NCBI RefSeq assembly: GCF_015680235.1 | Contig: NZ_JADLJL010000001.1 | Span: 62,001-126,000, forward strand | Reading direction: 5' to 3' | Origin: Pseudomonas guariconensis | Lineage (GTDB): Bacteria > Pseudomonadota > Gammaproteobacteria > Pseudomonadales > Pseudomonadaceae | DNA length: 64,000 bases | Part shown: piece after piece, positions 9,901-18,299 of the stretch | Position numbering within the stretch: position 1 is the stretch's first letter | Layout of the letters: each line of letters starts with the position of its first letter | Translations under genes and position numbers: made by a program | Notes under the pieces: generated by a model | What the model saw: the letters and a program-made list of their open reading frames with translations, nothing else | Told to the model about the DNA's origin: nothing | Database searches by the model: none

Positions 9901-11197
9901 GCCTGATAGTCTTGTTGAGCCTGAGCAAAAACTGCGCGGGCGACAACCTGGGCATGGCGTAATGCGCATCGTATGAACGCCCCTGCATCGCGTTGGGCTC
10001 GAGTTTGATTCGGTACTCTACATACGAGCGGCCTTCTGCCGGCCCCTTCCAGGTGAATGGATAGTGGTATTCCTTCTCCGCCAGCCACTGCTCTTCGCCC
10101 AGTGCCTTTGGGGTAAGCTTCAGTTGCAGCGCATCCTTGACATCGAATCTGATGACGCCCCCGAGCTTGAGCTTGAAGCTCAATTGCCAACGGTTCCCGC
10201 CCAGGAAAAACAAGTGCGCGTAGTGGATCGCCTCACTGGTCGCTCCCACGCCCACTTGGTACACGACCCCGTCGGTCTTGAGCAATTCAGAACGATCCGT
10301 CTGCGCACCACGCCGCTCCTCGTTGACCTTGGCACCGCCATTGATGAAGCTCATCAACAGGCGGTCGTCCAGGCCAAACCATTCACGTAAACGGTCAGGG
10401 CGGAGCATCTCCTCGGGCATGGTGCCCGGAAAATACCTGGGGAACTTTTCGTCGGCATTTTCCCGGGTGATTTCATCCGTCAACAGCTCGTACAAGGCAG
10501 GCGAGATCGCGTGAAGGATACCGACACGTGCAGCGCTGCTCAGGTGCTTGGTGACATGGGGTGCCGCCCACATGTGCGCGAACGTCGGATCCTTCAGGCG
10601 ATGCGCCTGGCGAAAGCGGTTGTGATGGTGATGGTAAGGCGTGGTTCCACTGCCCACATGGCGCGCCAACCCGTCCAGCGAGACGTCATGATGACTCAGC
10701 TTCGCCATCAGGATTTCATTGGACAGGCTCAGTGCGCCCACCGGCGTGTCCAGGTTCGCCTGACTCAATTCCAGCCCTTGCAGATCGGGGCGGCGGGCAT
10801 CGATGTGCCAAGGATTGCCCTCGGGGTAGAGTTCCCGGGCCTCGCGATACAACGTCACCAGGTAAGCCGCAGGCGAGAACATGGACGCGACATCACCGGG
10901 GGCTGCGAACGTCAGCGCACGCCCACCGAACCAGTCCTTGTAGTCCTGTACCGAAGCGCCCGAGTCCTTCATGCCCAGCTTGATTGCCTGGGGCAGCAAG
11001 GGCGAGGCGCGGGTGAGGATCTTTTTTTCCGTTATCAGCGCATCGTTGCACGCTTTGCGAGCAGCCTGATGCAGCGTCTGCACCTGATACAAGGAGAGTT
11101 CCGCGCCCAGTTCGGCATGCAGTTCTGCACAAGAGCGCAACCCAGCCGCAGCCGTCAGAGAGACGGCAGCGGGAACATCGAATTCTTTTCGCGACAT
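3935..11197 (-). CDS. Tc toxin A subunit (TcA), apparently orphan
   Basis: A 2,420-residue protein with TcA architecture; TcdA1-type proteins are about 2,500 residues. TcA forms the pentameric, receptor-binding, pore-forming part of ABC (Tc) insecticidal toxins. Visible in order: a VRP1-like N-terminal segment (SPAAYLVTLYREARELYP near residue 108, HIDARRPDL near 131, LSLSNEIL near 157); the central ABC-toxin/neuraminidase-like region (MYYPENYIDPTVRLGQ near 1018, then WTGWTKIDMAPQVHGRLIRP); and the TcB-binding C-terminal region with a long coiled coil, WEIQYKSAEKLMAIAQAQL and the end DITLHVQFTVR. The ATG at 11197 has GAGG 8 bases upstream. No TcB or TcC gene occurs in the window, so the cognate BC component must lie elsewhere or be absent. 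The frame is open throughout, with no sign of decay. Confidence 0.9.
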   Translation of the reverse strand: MSRKEFDVPAAVSLTAAAGLRSCAELHAELGAELSLYQVQTLHQAARKACNDALITEKKILTRASPLLPQAIKLGMKDSGASVQDYKDWFGGRALTFAAPGDVASMFSPAAYLVTLYREARELYPEGNPWHIDARRPDLQGLELSQANLDTPVGALSLSNEILMAKLSHHDVSLDGLARHVGSGTTPYHHHHNRFRQAHRLKDPTFAHMWAAPHVTKHLSSAARVGILHAISPALYELLTDEITRENADEKFPRYFPGTMPEEMLRPDRLREWFGLDDRLLMSFINGGAKVNEERRGAQTDRSELLKTDGVVYQVGVGATSEAIHYAHLFFLGGNRWQLSFKLKLGGVIRFDVKDALQLKLTPKALGEEQWLAEKEYHYPFTWKGPAEGRSYVEYRIKLEPNAMQGRSYDAHYAMPRLSPAQFLLRLNKTIRLHKATGLCAAQLNDIIDSENPEQITRQTLATLAHTSCLSRRHDIAMEDALVMAGKSIGVTARAGEASQFDRLFNDPPLIDGGLSCEDYVMLDLHPSKAEEQADVKATLKRACQTDDQGLYTLGQLLAAEQDADVRFATTLGQLSRLYALSIWGRVHGLAPVELQLVLEALGTARALGEAPAVEWTQVLERLTRLCGWMDERGWTVHDLSLMIRKVDEIPPSTEISNLLQDMATAVANASLPETPGAQDYVRALSALMASVFGLSGETAAQALLNWAHRAKPGGLSLVDAGAILTTEAPPEEQQEQVTAFAYGLAQMALIVHATGVTADVLTLLVERPQALSPEAVQGDEASATLACNVEMVTALADFCTWLKKLPDPAGASGALITALGGDGVPAKLLAQASGLAEMTIAQAIDQARWREDIADAAALVSWYEIAVVLQWVSLATTFGVQPVTIGAMIKLDYLSGSWAAWQTLADAFQAGLTRSQGKRAHSVTDEALSGALAGFLAAQEHAGVEQLNQHLLLDSLNGAQVMTSRIAEATAALQMFIHRTLSDPEDKHALKTAALDRQFFRDWTRWNARYATWSAGQMLMYYPENYIDPTVRLGQTKAMDSMLQTLGQAQINDDTVGDAFHGYLGAFEEVANLETVSGYHASRLADTGKSWFIGRSRGEPRQYWWRAVDEGKRGSDGVLPANAWTGWTKIDMAPQVHGRLIRPVIYRERLYLLWVERQEHLITRDDEGKPRDHEWRWSYKLAWLRYDGTWSAPLDYPLSSDVVAQLECKEKPKAGCTKIPKEDLAMFLSMRPGRNALLVGLYDRRQAPQDDTEGPESFGGLEIREDLSSREVPITGYLKQVRHWLDSAKHTGMCAVFDGEGKPVSGDIRSEPGSVPEGFKVFDIVVGGLNVIDTSDTREGTYSLHLDTTLVVEAVRPEIENVWITALVNEYPALLDEDETLPVLARSGHGAFMARKEDNEYWGYLCVSRARFKTFFPDLADSIVDVFDVPLPAEPGKFKRVPAAQGEAHMGRFRIATLGYPLQAVNVRFNFARDREAGTTHNINIASLLYHPAGAGAEKVTPRRYKDPLGKVAAVDIQRSVHRAKAGEAITEQAKADFDLAGGPQQVNFSSTLKVGDMGEWDDAIGEHLVRFQFGKEHVREWTISVVKEGDTLQTAIIGETAEGAQYLKRNGWVTRLNTLFARQLTERAALGIDTILSYETQQIPEPGIEGSGENPLMDFAGANALYFWELFYYTPMMVMQRFLQEERFDLAEQWLTYIFNPAGYTVNGQYTRRMWNVRPLEEDTDWNDEPLKALDPDAVAQNDPMHYKLHVFMRLVDITLGRGDAAYRKLERDTLSEAKVWYQRALRLLGDAPWIEASSAWDDPSLGEVASEQTLEDRMQALALMTEGVRAEDVTHLRVIAGDRAEAGRTSFLPEANRMLLGYWEALRIRLYNLRHNLSLDGQPLNLPLYAKPADPKALLAAAVAAQAGGENALPEIKGVPALRFTPLLESARAMTSHLILFGNTMRLLLERQDAEALVELLNTQGAELSASSVALQEQSLQELQAETVRLTALKDAARVRHDHYRALYDEYISGAENLAMTLTLSKKALLGTWGSLAVSEGLTKTFPNVFGTSNGGGQPGGPLKASATLARLGMTGLKFAEAAISKKEKYRRRRQDWEIQYKSAEKLMAIAQAQLDALAVRETSIKMQIAHTQAQAANAAAQLAFHQGKMTAKPMYSWLRARLANIFYSYYDLTVSRCMMAQSALQWEKGDTTTYLRTGTWNGAWAGLLCGEGLMLALGQMEDAWVKWQKRELEVTRAVSLASVFEGSFGKDSGGNPTTLSEAIVAVLAGEDVECTLPLSSVTYESNRLSVQFGLNQLGLAEEFAAGTCRVRRIGVSLEGANVESSGQLRARLMTNYTGLPAGCHQSVISHARNDDGLFPQEGGNAATRWLPFEGLNIALANDEDDTWLTLSFPDAKEQSVLVDLKDITLHVQFTVR

Positions 11198-11738
11198 TAT
11201 CCAGCCTCATTTAATCATGAGCAGGCGCGCGCCCCTGACACGGTCATCGGTCGAAGTCCAACAACGTGTCGAACCTGTACAGGCAAGGCGCTCGCCTGAA
11301 GCAAGTAAATTTCTATTGAAGGAGGCGCAGTTCCGTCGCACACACCAGACATTACAACGGAGGAAAAAGGCGGGGTGAAGAAGGACAACACCGCTGACGG
11401 TGCCGGTCAAAACATTTGAATGTTTCCCATGTGCCGTGCGCAGGGCACTCATTCATCCTGATCACATATCCTCTCACTCGTCCATATAATTAAACGGGTG
11501 TCGAACTACCCGTTCTTCCCTGTATCAAGCCGCTACATTTAACCTCTCAACCAGCGAGGCGGATGGTAGCCAAGGACAGCACCGGCACTAACTGGCAGAA
11601 GTAACAGGTATGGTGAAGAACCGTCTTTCAAGCGACGGATAACGATGTCGCAGCAAGGGAAATGATTGCAGAGCGGCCCGATCGGGGAAGAGCCCGGTGC
11701 CTACGCCCGCTAACAGGCCGCAATGCAGGCTTGTGCGC
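11198..11738. other. Gene-free interval upstream of TcA gene
   Basis: About 540 bases between the TcA start and the end of the decarboxylase gene. I see no ORF with convincing coding character. The stretch 11440-11550 is clearly AT-richer than its surroundings and would suit the TcA promoter or a leader, but I cannot pick a confident -35/-10 pair. Confidence 0.5.
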
Positions 11739-13151
11739 TCAAGCCTTGACGATCCCCTGCAGATTCGCCCACAACCGCTCCACATCTGCCCGCTCGGTCG
11801 GCAGCGCCCCCACTGATACCCGCACCATCCAGCGCCCATCCAAGGTCGCCGGTGTCACATAGGCATCGCCGGAGCCATTGAGCCGATCCGCCCAGGCGCG
11901 GGTATGCGCATCCAGGGCTTCACCTGCCAGCCCCGTAGGCCGATGGCGAATACACAGCGTCTGTAACTGCACGGGCGCCAACAGCTCCCATTCTGGTGCG
12001 GCCTCGACCTGCTCGGCCAACCAGCGGGCGTTGTCCAGGTCGCGGCGTAGACGTTGCTGTAGGGCCTGGACCCCTTCGCTGCGCAGCATGAACCACAGTT
12101 TCAAGGCACGGAACCGCCGGCCCAGGGGGATACCCCAGTCGCGCAGGTTCTTCACCTCCCCGTCCACCGCCGACTGCAGGTAACTGGGGTTGGTGCTCAT
12201 CACCCGGATCAGGTGCTGGGGGTCGCGTACGTAGTAAATCGAGCAGTCGAAGGCCACACCCAGCCATTTGTGGGCATTGACCACCACCGAGTCGGCCAGC
12301 TCGATGCCGTCCCACATCCAGCGGCATTCGGGCAGGATCATCGCCGAGCCGGCCATGGCCGAGTCGACGTGCAACCACAGCGAATGCGCCTGGGTGATGG
12401 CACCGATAGCGGCCAGCGGGTCCAGGGCGGTGGTGGCTGTGGTCCCGGTGGTGGCGACCACGGCACAGGGCTGGTTGCCTGCGGCCAGGTCCTGCTCGAT
12501 GGCCGCCTGCAGCGCGTCTGGACGCATGGCGAAACGTTCGTCGGTAGGAATCAGGCGGATGTTCTGGCGACCGAAACCGGCCAGCAACGCCGCCTTGTCC
12601 ACCGAGCTGTGGGCATGGGCGCTGACATACACCACCAAGGGTTTCTCCTGGGCCTGCAGCCCGCCACGCACCAGGGCATAGTCGGTGGCCCGCTCACGGG
12701 CGCAGATCAACGCGACCAAGGTGCTGGTGGATGCGGTGTCCTGGATCACCCCGCTCCACTGCGCCGACAGGCCCAGCAACTGGCGTAGCCAGTCGAGGGT
12801 GGTTTCCTCCAGCTCACTGAGCGCTGGGCTGGACTGCCACGACAGGCCCAGCACGCCCAGCCCGGTGCTGAGGAAGTCGCCCAGTACCGAGGACAAGGTG
12901 CCGTTGGAGGGGAAGTAGCCGTAGAAGTCCGGGTGTTGCCAGTGGGACAGCCCAGGCATCAGCAGCTTGTCGACATCGGCGAGGATCGCCTCGAACGGCT
13001 CGCCCTGTTGCGGTGCCCCCGCAGGCAAGGCGGCCTTGAGGTAGCCAGGCTCGACCTGGGCCATGACCGGGCGCTCGGCAACCGTTTGGCGGTAGTCGGC
13101 GATCAGGTCGATCAGTTGGTGGCCGTATTGGCGAAAGTCTTCTGGGGTCAC
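11739..13151 (-). CDS. ddc: PLP-dependent aromatic-L-amino-acid decarboxylase
   Basis: A 470-residue group II PLP decarboxylase of the DDC/tyrosine-decarboxylase family, which converts aromatic L-amino acids (L-DOPA is the reported preferred substrate of the P. putida enzyme) to the amine and CO2. The lysine that binds PLP is in VVNAHKWLGVAFD (about residue 300). The cofactor Asp-Ala segment is LHVDSAMAGSAM, and the N-terminal MTPEDFRQYGHQLIDLIADY matches the family. Length is typical. The upstream LysR gene (13354-14298, same strand) is separated by ~200 bases carrying REPs, so the two are probably not one operon. Confidence 0.9.
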   Translation of the reverse strand: MTPEDFRQYGHQLIDLIADYRQTVAERPVMAQVEPGYLKAALPAGAPQQGEPFEAILADVDKLLMPGLSHWQHPDFYGYFPSNGTLSSVLGDFLSTGLGVLGLSWQSSPALSELEETTLDWLRQLLGLSAQWSGVIQDTASTSTLVALICARERATDYALVRGGLQAQEKPLVVYVSAHAHSSVDKAALLAGFGRQNIRLIPTDERFAMRPDALQAAIEQDLAAGNQPCAVVATTGTTATTALDPLAAIGAITQAHSLWLHVDSAMAGSAMILPECRWMWDGIELADSVVVNAHKWLGVAFDCSIYYVRDPQHLIRVMSTNPSYLQSAVDGEVKNLRDWGIPLGRRFRALKLWFMLRSEGVQALQQRLRRDLDNARWLAEQVEAAPEWELLAPVQLQTLCIRHRPTGLAGEALDAHTRAWADRLNGSGDAYVTPATLDGRWMVRVSVGALPTERADVERLWANLQGIVKA

Positions 13152-13187
13152 GTGCGCGCTCCTGGGAAATCCTGGTGGTCAGTGCAG

Positions 13188-13290
13188 GCCCAATCGCGGG
13201 GCAAGCCCACTCCCACGCCGACTTATAGGAACACCCCCCCAACAGGGTTGCCCAGTTTGTGGGAGCGGGCTCGTCCCGCGATAAGGCCCG
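13188..13290. repeat. Inverted REP pair between decarboxylase and LysR genes
   Basis: Two convergent REP copies, one with GCGGGGCAAGCCCACTCCCAC and one with GTGGGAGCGGGCTCGTCCCG, separated by about 45 bases. Expected to fold into a long hairpin in RNA. Confidence 0.8.
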
Positions 13291-13353
13291 CCTCGTACCC
13301 AAGAGTCTAGGCGCGCTCTATCTTTGGGAAGAACCCCGCTTCGCGCATAGCTG

Positions 13354-14298
13354 CTATGGCGAAGGCGCATGCCCGCCCTGTACGCCGAACTGCGACTGGC
13401 GCCACAGCTCGAACACCCGGTTGCGCAACCAACGGTGCTCGGCCGAGGCCTGCAGCCGCTGGTGCCAGACCACCCAGTAACGCTGGGTATGGTCGATGAA
13501 ACCCAGTGGCCGCCAGGCCAGCGGATGCAGGCGACACAACTGGCGAGCGATATGCTCGGGCACGGTGGCCAGGCCCTGGCCATTGCCGATCACCTGCACC
13601 GCGGCGCAGAAGAACGGCACTTGCAAGCCGATCCGTCGCTGCAGCCCTTGGGCACGCAGGTGGCGGTCGATGAAACTGTCCTTGTCGCCACCGCCGGAGA
13701 TACGCACATGTTTGAACGCCAGGTAGTCGTCCTGGCTCACGCTGTCGAGTGCGGTCAATGGGTGATCTTGACGCATCAGGCACACCGCCCGGTCCTCGCC
13801 CAGCAAACGCCCGTGCAGGTTGGGCGGCGACTCATCGAACAAGGTGGTGGCCAGGTCGATCTCGCCGCTGGCCAGCAGGGCGTACTGGCCGGCCTGCCAG
13901 GTGCGGTACTCCAGAGTCACCCCGGGGGCTTCGCGCTCCAGGGCCGTGACCAGCAACGGCAGCATGTGCTCGGCCACATAGTCCGAGGCCGCCAGGCAGA
14001 AGCGTCGCTCGCAGCGCGCCGGGTCGAAGACCGCCGGTTGGCGCAGGGCCTGCAATTCTTCCAGTACCTGCCGCAGGGGCTCGACCAGGGACTCGGCGTG
14101 CTCGCTGAGCACGTAGCCGCGGCCCTGGCGCACCAGCAAGGGGTCGTCGAAGGCGTCGCGCAGGTTAGCCAGCTGCCGGCTCAGGGCCGACTGGCTGCAG
14201 CCCAGGCGCTCGGCGGCGTGGCTGAGGTTCTTCAGGTGCAGGAGGCAGTCGAGGGTGCGCAGGTGCGCGAGGCTGAGGGAGGCGAAGGCGGGATTCAT
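13354..14298 (-). CDS. LysR-family transcriptional regulator
   Basis: A 314-residue LysR regulator. The winged HTH is at residues ~8-65 (LRTLDCLLHLKNLSHAAERL, SQSALSRQLANLRDAF), followed by a periplasmic-binding-protein-like effector domain. The ATG at 14296-14298 gives a standard LysR N-terminus; an upstream in-frame ATG at 14355 would add 19 residues drawn from a REP and is rejected. The following gene on the same strand is the aromatic amino acid decarboxylase, a plausible but unproven target. Confidence 0.85.
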   Translation of the reverse strand: MNPAFASLSLAHLRTLDCLLHLKNLSHAAERLGCSQSALSRQLANLRDAFDDPLLVRQGRGYVLSEHAESLVEPLRQVLEELQALRQPAVFDPARCERRFCLAASDYVAEHMLPLLVTALEREAPGVTLEYRTWQAGQYALLASGEIDLATTLFDESPPNLHGRLLGEDRAVCLMRQDHPLTALDSVSQDDYLAFKHVRISGGGDKDSFIDRHLRAQGLQRRIGLQVPFFCAAVQVIGNGQGLATVPEHIARQLCRLHPLAWRPLGFIDHTQRYWVVWHQRLQASAEHRWLRNRVFELWRQSQFGVQGGHAPSP

Positions 14299-14336
14299 TG
14301 ATGGGGGTTCCGGCGAGGGCTGCGCCCTCGAACGCG

Positions 14337-14410
14337 GAACAAGCCCGCTCCACACAAGGGCTGCAGTAGACCTGTGGGAGCGGGCTGGCCCCGCGATTGA
14401 CGCCCGCTGA
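14337..14410. repeat. REP pair between LysR and YebC genes
   Basis: Two inverted REP-type copies (AACAAGCCCGCTCCACAC and GTGGGAGCGGGCTGGCCCCG) fill the gap between the two genes. Confidence 0.75.
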
Positions 14411-15121
14411 TCAGTCAGTCAGGCCGACATAGACGTTCTGCACGTCGTCATGGTTGTCGATCGCCTCGAGGAAGGCCTCGACCTCGGCCAGGGCCTCGGC
14501 GCTCAGGCTGGCCGCGCTAACCGGGTTCTTCGGGGTGTAGCCAATCTTCGCCGAGGTCACGGTGAAACCGTGCTCCGGCAGGGCTTTCTGCACGGCATCC
14601 AGGTCGGTGGTATCGGTGATGAACAGGGTCGAGCCCTCTTCCTCGCCTTCCTCGAAGTCCTGGGCACCCGCTTCGATGGCAGCCAGTTCAGGGTCGGCAT
14701 CGCCGTTTGGCGTCGCCTCGATCAGGCCGACATGGTTGAAGTCCCAGGCGACCGAGCCGCTGGCACCGAGCTGGCCCTTGCGGAAGGCCACGCGGATTTC
14801 GGCGACGGTACGGTTGATGTTGTCGGTCAGGCATTCGACGATCAGCGGTACCTGGTGCGGGGCGAACCCTTCGTAGGTCACTGCGTGGTACTGCACCGAG
14901 TCGCCGTCCAGGCCCGCGCCCTTGCGGATGGCGCGCTCGAGGGTTTCACGGGTCATCGAGGCCTTCTTGGCCTGTTCCACGGCCAGGCGCAGGCGCGGGT
15001 TCATGTCCGGATCGGCGCCGGATTTGGCAGCGATCTGAATTTCCTTGGCCAGCTTGCCCATGATCTTGCCCTTGGCGTTGGCTGCGGCTTCTTTATGCTT
15101 GGCTTTCCACTGTGCGCCCAT
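14411..15121 (-). CDS. YebC/PmpR-family protein (second paralogue type)
   Basis: A 236-residue YebC-family protein. The family includes ribosome-associated translation factors that relieve stalling at proline stretches and proteins reported as DNA-binding regulators. It begins [18 protein letters not shown] and has the conserved [11 protein letters not shown] and [19 protein letters not shown] segments. The N-terminus is the short type seen in the second pseudomonad copy rather than the ruvC-linked copy. The frame is open far upstream, but only the ATG at 15121 gives the family N-terminus; sequence further upstream is REP DNA. Confidence 0.85.
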   Translation of the reverse strand: MGAQWKAKHKEAAANAKGKIMGKLAKEIQIAAKSGADPDMNPRLRLAVEQAKKASMTRETLERAIRKGAGLDGDSVQYHAVTYEGFAPHQVPLIVECLTDNINRTVAEIRVAFRKGQLGASGSVAWDFNHVGLIEATPNGDADPELAAIEAGAQDFEEGEEEGSTLFITDTTDLDAVQKALPEHGFTVTSAKIGYTPKNPVSAASLSAEALAEVEAFLEAIDNHDDVQNVYVGLTD

Positions 15122-15238
15122 GTCGACTCTCTTTGTTCCAGCGGCCGGTTCAGGAAGCGACCGGCCAAAAAGTGGGAGCAGTTTATACGCCCTCGCCCAC
15201 TGGATCGACAAGAAATCTCGACGAGGCTGCTGCGCAAC

Positions 15239-15311
15239 CCAATCGCGGGACAAGCCCGCGCCTACAGGACGACCCTGTGGGAACGGGCTTGTCCCGCAAT
15301 TGGGGCGCAGC
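15239..15311. repeat. Inverted REP pair
   Basis: Two REP copies in opposite orientation (TCGCGGGACAAGCCCGCGCC and GGAACGGGCTTGTCCCGC) between the YebC and oxidoreductase genes. Confidence 0.8.
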
Positions 15312-15315
15312 GATA

Positions 15316-16707
15316 TCAGGCTTTGTCGGCCTTGCCCGCCGCCGCCGCGAACCGCGCCAGGCGCACGTCCAGGCGCCGCGGCCGTATACCGCGGTCCTCG
15401 GCATGCTCCTTGCGACGGATGGCATTGCGCACCATCAACGACCCCAGGTAACGGATCGGCTCCGGCGGAAACTGGCCCAACGGCCCCTTGACCAGCGGCG
15501 AGCGTGTCCAGGGGTTGTCCTGCCCCAGAGCCAGCGATGACAAGATCTGCCCACCCATGTGGCATGGCCCCACACCGCTGCCGGAATAACCGAAGCCATA
15601 GAACACGTTGCCCTGCCCATCCAACCGGCCGAAGAACGGCAAGCCGGTCACCGAGCGGTCGGACGGGCCGTTCCAACTGGCCGCCAGCGGCACGTCGGCC
15701 AGGGCCGGGAAGAACTCGCCGAGGCTCTCGCGCAACAACGGCCGGTAAGGCGACGGTTGGTCGAACACCGGCAACATGCGCCCGCCATAGGCGAAGGTGT
15801 TGCCACCTTTGCCGAGCATCAGCCGCCCGTCGCTGGTGTTGTGGTAGTAATGCACGAAAATCCGTGAATCAAGCACGCTCACGCCGCTGACAAGGCCGAT
15901 CTCACGCAGCAGTTCCGGGCACGGTTCGGTGATCACCATGTCGCTGGAAACGATCGCCACGCTGCGTTCGAACTGCGGGAAGGCCCGCGCCATCCAAGCA
16001 TTGAGGCCCAGTACCACGCGGTCGGCGCGAATGGTGCCCTGGCGGGTGCGTACCTGTACCGGCGCACCATGCTCCAACCCCGTCATTGCGGTACCTTCAT
16101 GGATGCGTACCCCGCGTGCCAGGGCCACCCGCCGCAGGCCGCGCACCAGCCGGCCCGGTTGCACCGTAGCAGCGGCCGGCGAATACCAGCCCTCCAGGTG
16201 CCGGGTGGACCCGGCGAGGCGTTGCACCTGTTCCAGCGGCAAGCGCTGGAACGAATTGATCCCCTTGCTTTCCAGGGCTGCGATCACCGCATCGGGGCCG
16301 CCGACCTGGGCCTGGTTGGTCGCGGTGTACAAGGTGCCGTCCAGGCGGTAGTCGCACTGGATACCGTTGGCCGCGCAGAACTCGCCGATGGCGGTGATGC
16401 TGCGCTCCGACTCACGCACCAGGCGCACCGCCTCGGCCACCCCGAACAGGCGTTCGAGGGTGAAGTACTTCGCCGACCATGACAATGCACATCCGCCGTT
16501 CCGGCCGCTGGCCCCGGCACCGCATATATCCGCCTCGATCAGCAGTACATCCAGCGAGGGAGCCTGTTCCTTGATCATCAACGCAGTCCACAACCCGGTG
16601 TAGCCACCGCCGACGATGCACACGTCGCAACGCGCGTCACCGGGGAGCGGCGGGCATGGCGGCTCGTCTTCCATGTCCAGGGCCTGTTGCAGCCAGAACG
16701 GTCTCAT
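15316..16707 (-). CDS. FAD-dependent aminophosphonate-type oxidoreductase
   Basis: A 463-residue DAO-fold flavoprotein. The FAD Rossmann motif [18 protein letters not shown] is at residues ~29-46, followed by [20 protein letters not shown], characteristic of the putative aminophosphonate oxidoreductase family (Phn_aa_oxid; related to PbfD1, which oxidises N-methyl-aminoethylphosphonate). It lies 12 bases downstream of an OPA-type transporter on the same strand, with a divergent LysR gene of the aminoethylphosphonate-associated type. Context and family therefore agree on oxidation of an aminophosphonate or a similar primary/secondary amine. A gamma-glutamylputrescine-oxidase-like role is the main alternative. 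Confidence 0.75.
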   Translation of the reverse strand: MRPFWLQQALDMEDEPPCPPLPGDARCDVCIVGGGYTGLWTALMIKEQAPSLDVLLIEADICGAGASGRNGGCALSWSAKYFTLERLFGVAEAVRLVRESERSITAIGEFCAANGIQCDYRLDGTLYTATNQAQVGGPDAVIAALESKGINSFQRLPLEQVQRLAGSTRHLEGWYSPAAATVQPGRLVRGLRRVALARGVRIHEGTAMTGLEHGAPVQVRTRQGTIRADRVVLGLNAWMARAFPQFERSVAIVSSDMVITEPCPELLREIGLVSGVSVLDSRIFVHYYHNTSDGRLMLGKGGNTFAYGGRMLPVFDQPSPYRPLLRESLGEFFPALADVPLAASWNGPSDRSVTGLPFFGRLDGQGNVFYGFGYSGSGVGPCHMGGQILSSLALGQDNPWTRSPLVKGPLGQFPPEPIRYLGSLMVRNAIRRKEHAEDRGIRPRRLDVRLARFAAAAGKADKA

Positions 16708-16719
16708 TTATTACATTCC

Positions 16720-18036
16720 TCAGGTACGCGCAGGCTTGATCGCCATCGCTGTGTTCGGGGCCACGTCATTGGCCGCCACCAGGCTGGCCGGGCGGCTGTT
16801 CCAGTGCGGCAGCAACACCAGGGCGGAGAACAGTGCAGTACAGGCGAAGACGATGAACACGGTGACGCTGTCGAAGTACCCCGGCAGCAGGCCGCCCAGC
16901 ACTGCGCCCACCGAGCCGCAACCGTTGACGAAACCTGCTGCGGTGGCACCGGCCTTGGCGGTGCCGAAGTCGATCGCTGCGGCGCCGCTGATCATCGAGT
17001 CCGGCCCGTACAGGGTCAGGCCCATGACGAACAGCAAGGCCACGACCAAGACCACGCTACCGGTGTGCATGGCACCCATGAAGCCGGCCAGCACGAGGGT
17101 CAGCAACACCAGGCTGATCACGCAGGCCGGCATGCGCCGTGCACCGAACAGCTTGTCCGAAGCCAGGCCGATGAGGATCGGCCCAAGCAGGCCGGCCAGT
17201 TCGAAAGCCGTAGGGATGATGGCTGCGCCCACCTTGCCCACCGAAGGCATTTGCTCGAAGACGATCACCGGCCCCCACAGTAAAATGGCGTAGCGCGCTG
17301 GCTTGAGCATGAAATAGGCAAGGCCCAGGGTCAGCACCGTGCGATTACGCAGGATTTCCTTCAGCGGCGCCCAGACGCTGCACAGGTTCGAGCCCGGCGC
17401 CATGCTCTGCGGCTCGGGTTCCACCGCCTGCAAACCGACATCCTCGGGCTTGTTGCGCTGGAAGATGAAGAACAGCACCGCCACGCCCGCCACCACCGCG
17501 GCGCTGGAGAAGAAGGCCGCGTGCCAGGTGCCGACCAGGGTGTAAGCCCACCAACCGGCAAACGGCGAAGCCACCAGGCCACCGAAGGCGTAGCAGGAGC
17601 TCCATAGGCCCAGAACCCGCCCGCGCTGTACCGCCGGGAAGAAACTGCCGATGTTCTTGCACAACCCCGCCCAGCCGGTGGATTGCGCCAGACCCTGGAT
17701 CAGCATGCAGGTGGCGAAGATCGGGAAGGTCGCATAGCTGCCCATGACCACAGCCGCTGCGGCGGAAATCAACAGGCCACCCAGTACCACCACGCGCGGA
17801 CCGAAGCGGTCGGCGAGCATGCCCCAGGTGAACTGGCCCACGGCGTAGGCCGCCAGGTAGATCGCGTCGAGATTGGCCATTGCGGCCTTGTCGAGCATGG
17901 ACGTCGGGTCTTCACCGATGCCGAGTTTGGCGACCGAGAAGGCCTTGCGGGTGAAGTAGAAGGCGGCGTATGCCAACCAGGTGATTGCGAAGATCTGGAC
18001 GCGCCAGCGCTTCATGGCCGCTAGGGATTGATTCAT
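16720..18036 (-). CDS. MFS transporter, organophosphate:phosphate antiporter-like
   Basis: A 438-residue, twelve-helix MFS protein of the UhpT/GlpT (OPA) type, opening MKRWRVQIFAITWLAYAAFY and FTRKAFSVAKLGIG, typical of that subfamily. Helices are spread evenly, with the cytoplasmic loop at about residues 195-225. I choose the ATG at 18036; the longer frame to 18132 adds a basic, non-family tail. It is the first gene of a two-gene operon with the aminophosphonate-type oxidase, suggesting import of a phosphonate or phosphorylated amine. Confidence 0.8.
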   Translation of the reverse strand: MNQSLAAMKRWRVQIFAITWLAYAAFYFTRKAFSVAKLGIGEDPTSMLDKAAMANLDAIYLAAYAVGQFTWGMLADRFGPRVVVLGGLLISAAAAVVMGSYATFPIFATCMLIQGLAQSTGWAGLCKNIGSFFPAVQRGRVLGLWSSCYAFGGLVASPFAGWWAYTLVGTWHAAFFSSAAVVAGVAVLFFIFQRNKPEDVGLQAVEPEPQSMAPGSNLCSVWAPLKEILRNRTVLTLGLAYFMLKPARYAILLWGPVIVFEQMPSVGKVGAAIIPTAFELAGLLGPILIGLASDKLFGARRMPACVISLVLLTLVLAGFMGAMHTGSVVLVVALLFVMGLTLYGPDSMISGAAAIDFGTAKAGATAAGFVNGCGSVGAVLGGLLPGYFDSVTVFIVFACTALFSALVLLPHWNSRPASLVAANDVAPNTAMAIKPART

Positions 18037-18240
18037 TTGACTCTGACCTCTTGCTCGAGTGTGCCGGCAGAATGTGAAAAAACGCCTGTTTTGTTGTTGT
18101 GTTGCGCACTGCATGACGAGAAGGACCGTCATTGGTCAGATGGCATCGGCGGTCGGGCGTGACCGGGGTAATGCCATGGCCCCGGGTGGTTGCTTTTGGC
18201 AACGCCGCTGGGCTGTCGAACATGGAACCAGTTGGTGACT

Positions 18241-18261
18241 GATAAATAAAATCGATTTATC
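18241..18261. promoter_or_regulatory. LysR-type palindrome between transporter and regulator
   Basis: GATAAAT-N7-ATTTATC, a perfect 7-bp inverted repeat in the AT-rich divergent promoter region, ~40 bases upstream of the LysR start. Position and symmetry suit a LysR operator controlling both its own gene and the divergent transporter/oxidase operon. Confidence 0.5.
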
Positions 18262-18299
18262 GTATTTCACACATAAGCTCAGCTTGTTACGGAGTGGTC

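Noticed and set aside
4302..11299. Many long plus-strand frames opposite the TcA gene (e.g. 5297-7192, 3428-4432)
   Set aside because: They are antisense shadows of a GC-rich gene; translations are rich in Arg, His, Gln and Gly with no family features.
11207..11452. Possible small minus-strand gene upstream of TcA
   Set aside because: No ribosome site, no family resemblance, and codon usage unlike the neighbours.
15122..15676. Upstream extension of the YebC frame
   Set aside because: It runs through REP DNA and the neighbouring oxidoreductase 3' end; the family N-terminus starts at 15121.
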